Source of the DNA: Malaya genurostris
Taxonomy: Eukaryota > Arthropoda > Insecta > Diptera > Culicidae
DNA: 64,000 nt
Assembly (NCBI RefSeq): GCF_030247185.1
Contig: NC_080571.1
Span: 236,436,666-236,500,665, forward strand
Reading direction: 5' to 3'
Position numbers and translations under genes: made by a program. The notes under the pieces are model-generated. The model saw only the letters and a list, made by a program, of their open reading frames with translations. It was not told where the DNA came from and searched no databases. Below are positions 34,375-64,000 of this stretch, one piece after another (the stretch's first letter is position 1; each line of letters starts with the position of its first letter).

Positions 34375-35660
34375 ACAGATCGGCTGAAAAGTTCGTATCG
34401 TTTCTATGAGAGGGCGCCACTAGAATTAAATTCATACCATTTTCAGTTAGTACCAACCTTCAAAAGATACGTGTATAAATTAGACAGCTGTCTGATTATT
34501 AGTTTGTGAGATATTGCATTTTGAGTGAAGCTACTTTTGTTATTGTGAAAAAATGGAAACAAAGTAATTTAGTGTATTGATGAAACACTACTTTTTGATG
34601 AAAAAAAGTGCCGCCGATACCAAAAAATGGCTTGATGAGTGTTATCCAGACTCTGCACCGGGCGAAGCAACAATTCGTGGTTTGCAAAATTTCGTACTGG
34701 TCATATGAGCACCGAAGACGATGAACGCAGTGGACGTCCAAAAGAGGCTGTTACCGATGAAAACGTGAAAAAAATACACAAAATGATTTTCAATGACCGT
34801 AAAGTGAAGTTCATCGAGATAGCTGACACCCTAAAGATATCAAAGGAATGTGTTGGACATATTATTCACGAATATTTGGATATGAGAAAGCTTTGTGCAA
34901 AATGGGTTCCGCGTGAGCTCACAATCGATCAACAACAACAACGAATTGATGATTCCGAGCAGTGTTTGGAGCTGTTATATCGAAATAAAACCGATTTTTT
35001 TCGTCGATATATAACAATGGACGAAAGATGGCTCCATCACTTCACTCCGGAGTCCAATCGACAGTCAGCTGAGTGGACTGCACGCGATGAACCGAACCCA
35101 AAGCGTGGAAAGACTCAACAATCGGCCGGTAAGGTTATGGCGTCTGTATTTTGGGATTCGCATGGTATAATTTTCATCGACTACCTTGAAAAGGGAAAAC
35201 CATTAACAGTGACTATTATATAGCGTTATTAGAGCGTTTGAAGGACGAAATTTAAAAAAAACGGCCTCATTTGAAGAAGAAAAAAGTTTTGTTTCATCAA
35301 GACAATGCACCGTGTCACAAGTCGATGAAAACCTTGCTGAAATTGAACGAATAGGCTTCGAATTGCTACCTAATCCACCGTATTCTCCAGATTTGGCCCC
35401 CAGTGACTTTTTCCTGTTCTCAGACCTCAAGAGAATGCTCGCTGGTAAATAATTTAAAAGCTATGAAGAGGTAATCGCTGAAACTGAGGCCTATTTTGAG
35501 GCAAAGGACAAATCGTACTACAAAAATGGTATCGAAAAGTTGGAAGATCGCTATAATCGCTGTATCGCCTCTGATGGCAATTATGTTGAATAATAAAAAC
35601 GAATTTTGGCAAAAAAATGTGTGTTTCTATTAAACGATACGAACTTTTCAGCCGAACTGT
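34375..35660 (+). mobile_element. Full-length mariner element (copy 3)
   Basis: About 1,286 bp with TIRs starting ACAGATCGGCTGAAAAGTTC and ACAGTTCGGCTGAAAAGTTC. TA follows the right end (35661-35662); the left flank reads CA, a mutated TA. Opposite orientation to copy 2, 2.5 kb away. Confidence 0.93.
34552..35593 (+). pseudogene. Mariner transposase with several disabling mutations
   Basis: The start codon at 34552 runs into a TAA four codons later. A 4-bp deletion in the HTH (after ACAATTCG, about 34676) shifts the frame. A further indel near 35205-35225 ends the main open stretch (34639-35223). The first catalytic Asp block is TMDERWLHHF. The HQDNAPCH and APSDFFLF boxes persist in other frames. 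Cannot encode transposase. Confidence 0.92.
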
Positions 35661-35662
35661 TA

Positions 35663-36295
35663 GAATAAAAACAAAAACAAATTTGTCTACATTACTAATT
35701 ATTTTTACAGGAGTCTAAAAAAAGGTCGAAATACAAAAGGCAGAATAACGAAAGGCCGAAATATATAAGGCCGACGATGTTCTTATCTACCACATAAAAC
35801 CAAAACTTCGGAAGGCCTAGCATAACACTCCGAAGTTGTATATATGATGACGAGTGAGTGAATTACAAGATATTGTTCAATTTTTTCACGAAAAAAAGTG
35901 ACATTTTTAGCGGTAATCCACGAGTTGTCTATAATTAAACTACATATTAGTTATAAAAAAATTGATTTCTTTTACCTGAGGAGAACAGATATTTATTTGA
36001 ATCTGGCATCCCTGCAGTGAAGTTTATTATTGTTTATGTGATCCGAGACAACCTTTTTTCATTCTTCCTCTACCAACAACTGTCTTTCGTGATCAACTTT
36101 GTGAGTTCTTTTTGCTGATCTAATTTTTCACCAGTTTTTAGCGTTGTAAAGTGCTGTGCTATAATTGTGGTACAAAGTATTTGGTAGGAGTTCTAACGAT
36201 TTATATTTTATAATACTGGTAGATAATTTCATTCCCATTTAAAAAACTATTTCGTCCATTAGTGTTGCAAATTGTCAGTCATGTCAAATGACTAG
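35663..36295. other. Spacer with a short AAGGCCGAAAT-type tandem repeat
   Basis: Around 35718-35776 a unit of about 12-17 bp (GAAAGGCCGAAATA variants) is repeated imperfectly. Nothing else recognised. Confidence 0.5.
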
Positions 36296-36986
36296 TGTTG
36301 GTTATTCCCGATAATTTGACAAAAGCTGCTCGATTTTTATATATATTGTACACAACATTTTCAATCCGGTAGAAGATGCTACAAGAACTCGTATCTCTCA
36401 ATGCATGAACCATGAGCGAATTTTTCTACATACATCTTTATTTCATACTCTGAATATTTCACGGCCCTTGAAAAAAAAATACAATCTGGTAATAAACGGT
36501 GCTGTGTGGAATTCATCAAGAAATAATCGCCAGTTTACAATTATCGCAGAAAATCGAATCGATGTTTCGACTTGATGATTCTCATACTAGGTTGCAATAT
36601 TTCAAAACCCTTGTATGGAGCATTCACATACATTTTCATAGACACAACTTATACAAAAAGTTATATGCACATAGTTAGAATAAGCGATAATAGTAAAATG
36701 ATTCTATCGCAGTTATCCACTGCCCATACAGAATCGGATCGAGAAACGAGAATAAGCGACTGTTTGTTGCTTCAGTGAGAAGTTCCCCACAACAGCGAGC
36801 TAACCTTTGATTTTCAGACAGGTCATCGAGAGAAATTCGCTCTCGCACTGATGTCTATTCTATTTTAAATGAACTATGCCGGTTTTTTGTTGATGCGATG
36901 CTATCCGTCTCTCTTTGATGGCACTGATTGAATCGTGTGAAGAGTTGCTAGTGAGCGTTCTTTGATACGATAAAAGCCATCCTTGC
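36296..36986 (+). repeat. Dispersed repeat L, copy 1
   Basis: A 691-bp block collinear with 59270-59968, beginning GTGTTGGT-ATTCCCGA and ending GATACGATAAAAGCCATCC. Sharp homology edges with no TIR, target duplication or ORF in common point to an unclassified repeat or MITE-like internal fragment. Confidence 0.8.
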
Positions 36987-37789
36987 AAATGACCTTGACA
37001 GACTGACTAAAATCGTCGTCAACTGTAATCGGTACGGTCAAAGTGTCTGTCAAATGAGTTACTCGATAGTTCTATGACCAAGTAGAAGTATACTCAGTCA
37101 AAGACAGACGACTTTTTTGTTTTCTCTCTCATTCTCCTATTCCCTGTTGAAGTAAAAAAATTCCATGAGAGTACTAACATAAACATAAATTGATAAAGTT
37201 TATTGTTCTTTGCAAAAAATCATCGGACTTCGGAGTTTATTGGTGTAAATGAATTTAATTCAATGTTTATGCTGCTTGATTAATATTTAGTCACATCGTA
37301 ATCAAGCAGTGACAGGAGAAATGAAGATAATATCAATCGCATCGGCCATCAATGAGCGTCCTGGTGAGTGCAATATCAAGAGAATTTATGTTATGACAGA
37401 TCGGCTCTCAGACACTGAATATATGATGATTGGTAGAGCCAGCAGTCCAGTGACATAAGCTTTCCAATCTTCGTCGTGCAAAGTTGCTACTTGATAGTGA
37501 CATTGTGCAGCTCTGGTTACAGCTGTAGTAGAAACACCTAGAGAAAATGAGCAGCTCAAGCGAATGTTACGGAAGGAGAGTTAATGTTAAATATACAGGT
37601 ATATCTTTTTAACTTGAATAAGAAGGTATGTTTAATTATTTTTATCATGTAGGAATTAATTAATGAATGATTGTAAATTAGGTTAACGAACGCTATTATT
37701 AGGACTGCGCGACTCGTCAGTATGGCAAAAACAATTGAATACTGTTGTAAAAGCCTTGTAATCACAGAGCTAAAAAATGGATCTAGTTC
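36987..37789. other. No gene seen
   Basis: AT-rich spacer; no coding or repeat signal recognised. Confidence 0.45.
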
Positions 37790-38340
37790 GTGATGCTGGA
37801 TGTCACATCACGATGTGAACCACTCAGACGTCATAGAAAAGCGATACAAAACGGACCTCAAACGGAAATCGGAGGAGTCCGCGGATGTTCCTGCGAAGAT
37901 TATCCGAGAGGTATGGTCTCTGTATCCTCCAATAATACAGACTCGGGCTTCCAAAAAATGATTACTGCGAGACAAAGGGGGTTCAATCGTGCGTGATTTG
38001 CGTATTGAACAACAGGACGGCGTATTCGTTATCCCGGAAGAACTGAAGAAAACTATGAATGGGCAACTTTTCCTCCAAAAGTATATCCGTTATGATGAAA
38101 GCCACATTCTAATATTTGCAACAGCAGCCAATTTGCAGCATTTGGCCAATTCGAGATATTGGTTTGTGGAAGGAACATTTGCCACCGCTCCTTTGAAGTT
38201 AGCGCAAATGTAAAAAGTTAAGGAAGATATAAATATGCGTTCGAAGTTCTGATTGATGTTTGCCAGGAAGCTAGAATAGTGCTTCAGCCTAAATTTATTA
38301 TATCTGACTTTGAAAAGGCTGTAGTAAAATGAAATATTCA
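37790..38340 (+). pseudogene. Decayed MULE-type transposase fragment
   Basis: Pieces in different frames read as one protein: SDVPAKIIREVWSLYPPI, then LRIEQQDGVFVIPEELKK, then ILIFATAANLQHLANSRYWF followed by EGTFATAP, then YAFEVLIDVCQEARIVLQP and IISDFEKAVV. The order F-VPEEL / ILIFAT-NL-LA-S-YWF-DGTFKTAP / SDFEKA is typical of MULE-like (FLYWCH-associated) transposases. The D of the usual DGTF is E here. The segments are separated by stops and frameshifts, and the C-terminal third is missing. Confidence 0.72.
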
Positions 38341-38564
38341 CCGCCTCGTGGAAATTTCGTCCCTTCTCAAAAGTAAGGCTAGACTTAAAACGGCAAACTG
38401 ATGATGCCAATTGTTTTGTTTGGCCATAAATAACGCTTATGACAAAATTTGAGCCAAATAAAAAAAAAAAAAAAAACAATAATAAAATTTCAAAACAGAA
38501 TATCATTTCCGATAGAATTGCACTATTAAATGACTTCCTTTGTGTTCGATAAAAACATGTATAG

Positions 38565-39020
38565 CTATTTAGGGGTTAACCTTAGTTTGTGCTTAGGGCA
38601 CATAACCGTTTTTACTTTTCTTTACGTTTCGTGTGAGACTCGTCAGTGAAGAGCAGTTCAAACTGAAATGCTTAATGCAAACTTAAACAGTTCAACTTGA
38701 ACCGCTAAGCAGACGTAAAGTTAACACTATTTGAGAAACACCTTTTAATTGGCGTCGAAGTGCCATGTCTTTGTTGACGTGCCGAACGAAAACGTTATTT
38801 TCGGCAAATACTGGCCGATTCAGTTATGGTCATTTAGGGGTTAACCTAAGTTTGTGCTTAGGGCACATAATCTTTTTTACTTTTCTTTACGTTTCGTCTA
38901 AGACTCGTCTGTGCAGAGCAGTTCAAATTGAACTGCTGAATGCAAAACAGTTCATCTTGCATCAATTTGAACTGCTCTGCACAGACGAGTCTTAGACAAA
39001 ACGTAAAGAAAAGTAAATTT
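38565..39020 (+). repeat. Cluster of two GGGGTTAACC repeat copies (family H)
   Basis: The block GGGGTTAACCT-AGTTTGTGC then TTAGGGCACATAA and TTTACTTTTCTTTACGTTTC occurs at 38571 and again at 38836. A related copy is at 58455 and fragments are near 49385 and 59100. The second unit ends in the hairpin at 38879-39014. Confidence 0.7.
38879..39014. repeat. Near-perfect hairpin with 53-bp arms
   Basis: Arms 38879-38931 and 38962-39014 are complementary with one mismatch, separated by a 30-bp loop. It contains ACTTTTCTTTACGTTT and GCAGAGCAGTTCAAATTGA. Probably the core of a family H foldback element. Confidence 0.9.
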
Positions 39021-40021
39021 ATAGCTAAATTAAATTTATTATGCGTATACATAAAACACACCTCAATACACCAATAGGTAGATTTGAACGGAGCTTTATG
39101 ATAAAACGCTGAGAATCTGTACCATTGCATTTCATCTCAAAGGCTTCAACGTTTTAGACTACAATTCCCTACGTTCGTTTTTATGAGTGATAAAGCCTTC
39201 TTGCTACGGTTATGACACTTTGAAATTATTCAAAATTTCTTTTCGAGGTGTGAATAAAACGTTCAGCTGTAACGAAAATAATTTTATTATTATAGTCTGT
39301 AAGCTCCAAAGAGATTTTTTGTGATATGATGGTTAGTTCTAGTTTTATAACGAATGCACCTTATTCTTGAATAGAAAGGATTCACCGTAACGATAGCAAT
39401 ATTTTTTCATATAACGTTATTTTGCAGCATCGTGCTCGGTTCTGGGTATTAAATTGAAACCAAAAAAATATCCTTCCGTATGTTTTCCAAGCACTTCTTT
39501 TTCGCACCACAATGTGGTACCCGACAGCCCGTAATGCAAACAATTTCTACTTTGCTAGATGTCGATGAAAATCCATATCCCTCGTTCTAAAAATATCCTT
39601 CGGGCTTAAGGAGTTGCAAACGATCGTTTTCTTCGTTGGATCTACTAAAAAGCGATTCTTTTCTTTTCTTCCGGTTCTCTCCATTTCCAGGAAAATCCTC
39701 ACCGGACGGTTGTCGGCACAGTAGTTTTGTGGCCGTAGACAGCGCAGATTATATTTCCATATCACTTTGGAATATTATTGTCATCCGATGTTTGCACAAT
39801 CAGCAACGGCTTCCGCATGAGTAAATGTTGCCACCAGCAGCCATCACAGCCCGTAGGATCGCTGCAGCACTCGCCGTCACCCGCCAACTAGAGCGCATTA
39901 AATTGTCTGCCAAGTGGAAGAAATCAGATTTCACCAAATAAGCATACCGAAACGAGCCAGTCAGTTTCGCAGTAACAGGACAAAAAAACGAATCACTGGT
40001 AAAAAGTGCTCAAGTGAGAAA
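39015..40021 (+). other. Region immediately upstream of hig exon 1
   Basis: The last ~400 bp (about 39630-40021) are less AT-rich than the surroundings and may be 5' UTR or promoter of hig. A TCAGTTTCG at 39961-39969 resembles an arthropod initiator. No TATA box at the right spacing was convincing. A T-run followed by CCATTTCCAG near 39690 could be a UTR splice acceptor. Confidence 0.35.
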
Positions 40022-62993
<22,972 letters not shown>

Positions 62994-64000
62994 CTATACT
63001 GAGAAGGGATACTCCGAGTTCAAAAGGAACCTACTTTGTGATAACAGTGAAGTTTATACAGGACAAAACACAGCTAAGAAATGTCATCACAACGCAAATA
63101 TAATGGTTTAGTGTTTTATAAGAAAGTACAACTTGAAACGGTTTTACCCTGTAGAAGATGACACAGCTAGTATTTGACGCCATCCAGAATAAAACGTGGT
63201 ACGTTAGATGACACCACTTAATAGTACCAAAGATTAGAGGTCACTCCCAAAGCAATTTATTTGACGAGTTTACTTTCCATAAATATGTAGAAATATTGCA
63301 ATTGTTATGTATACATATAGCCTATAAGTAAAGCTCAACGTTAAAGAAAACAGTATTGTTGTAAATATTATTCAAATGCAAACCGAAGAAAATATAAACG
63401 GAAATATGTTTATTTATTCCGACCTAATATCATTCTATCGATCCTATATTAACAGTAATGTTAAACAATCATATCTTGAGAAAAAAAAACATACACATCT
63501 TGTCTATCAAATCTATGTCATACGCTTAGGTCGCGATGATCAAATCATAACTAGCTGGAATAACCTTAACATTTTACCCTATCTTTCTTTTATCTCGAAT
63601 AACAACTGTACTTCAAGCATAGTAAACTAATTTCTCTGAAAGCGTTCTTCAGAATATCAAATGTTACCAATTAACCAGTTGAACAACGTTTCGATTCTAA
63701 AATATTAAGAAACCCATGAATTTGTCATATCCACCTGGTTTAATGATATTGAAAAACGTGTTTGAACTTTTCATATGCACAAGTGGTGTAGAACGAAACA
63801 TCGTAAAAGTGTTTTCGTTTTCAAACTCCAACAAACAATATATCACACAAAGAAGAACACATAATAAGATTGTTATTGTGAAACCAACTATAATAGCATG
63901 GAATAAAATTGCATGTGAAACAACTGTGATTCGTCTGTTGATTTGAAAAGATATCCTTTTCATAATAGAGTGTAACAGGTTAAAGTGAATATACTGACTG
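62994..64000 (+). other. hig: hig 3' UTR and downstream
   Basis: A canonical AATAAA at 63188-63193 lies about 195 bp after the stop and is the likely poly(A) signal. The remaining ~800 bp are AT-rich with only short unsupported ORFs. Confidence 0.55.

Noticed and set aside
39914..40021. N-terminal extension of hig starting at a GTG
   Set aside because: GTG is not a normal eukaryotic start; the first in-frame ATG is at 40022 in good context.

Overview
This window looks like AT-rich, transposon-packed dipteran nuclear DNA, most likely from a culicine mosquito. The reasons are large introns full of nested MITEs, GT-AG exon structures with short introns, a nearly intact DD37E Tc1/mariner-type transposase (a group best known from mosquitoes), several mariner copies, non-LTR retrotransposon fragments, and a multi-exon orthologue of the insect gene hikaru genki (hig). 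The species assignment is inference.

Layout. 1-6.6 kb is repeats: a truncated mariner, a foldback MITE, and three copies of a TIR family with a 7-bp target duplication, two of them nested. 6.6-12 kb holds two tandem paralogous genes encoding coiled-coil proteins with a C-terminal DUF4806-like domain, separated by a 5'-truncated LINE and a hAT-type MITE with a perfect 8-bp target duplication. 12.4-17 kb is a thicket of nested MITEs with an internally deleted mariner. 17-40 kb is mostly intergenic: dispersed repeats, a three-level nested insertion (21.9-23.8 kb), a minisatellite, an ORF1-only LINE-like unit, two mariners, a relic of an invertebrate-wide element-like protein, a MULE-transposase relic and a 53-bp-arm hairpin.

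hig occupies 40.0-63.0 kb on the + strand in 11 coding exons (889 codons before the stop). Exon 1 carries a signal peptide. Intron 1 is about 12 kb and loaded with transposons. Exons 2-3 encode a low-complexity charged region with a duplicated Lys/Gly/Ser motif. Exons 4-11 encode an atypical sushi (CCP) module, one Ig-like domain and four further sushi modules. Reading frame is preserved across all junctions. From the family, the product should be a secreted synaptic-cleft protein.

The most interesting signals are: the consistent 7-bp-TSD family; a TA-flanked MITE family (58.7 and 60.9 kb) carrying an internal tRNA-like A/B-box pair, a DNA-transposon/SINE hybrid architecture; two empty sites inside the window that independently confirm insertion boundaries; the ORF1-only retroelement; and the tandem DUF4806-like pair. 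I found no clearly new multi-gene system. No tRNA or rRNA genes and no CRISPR arrays were seen.
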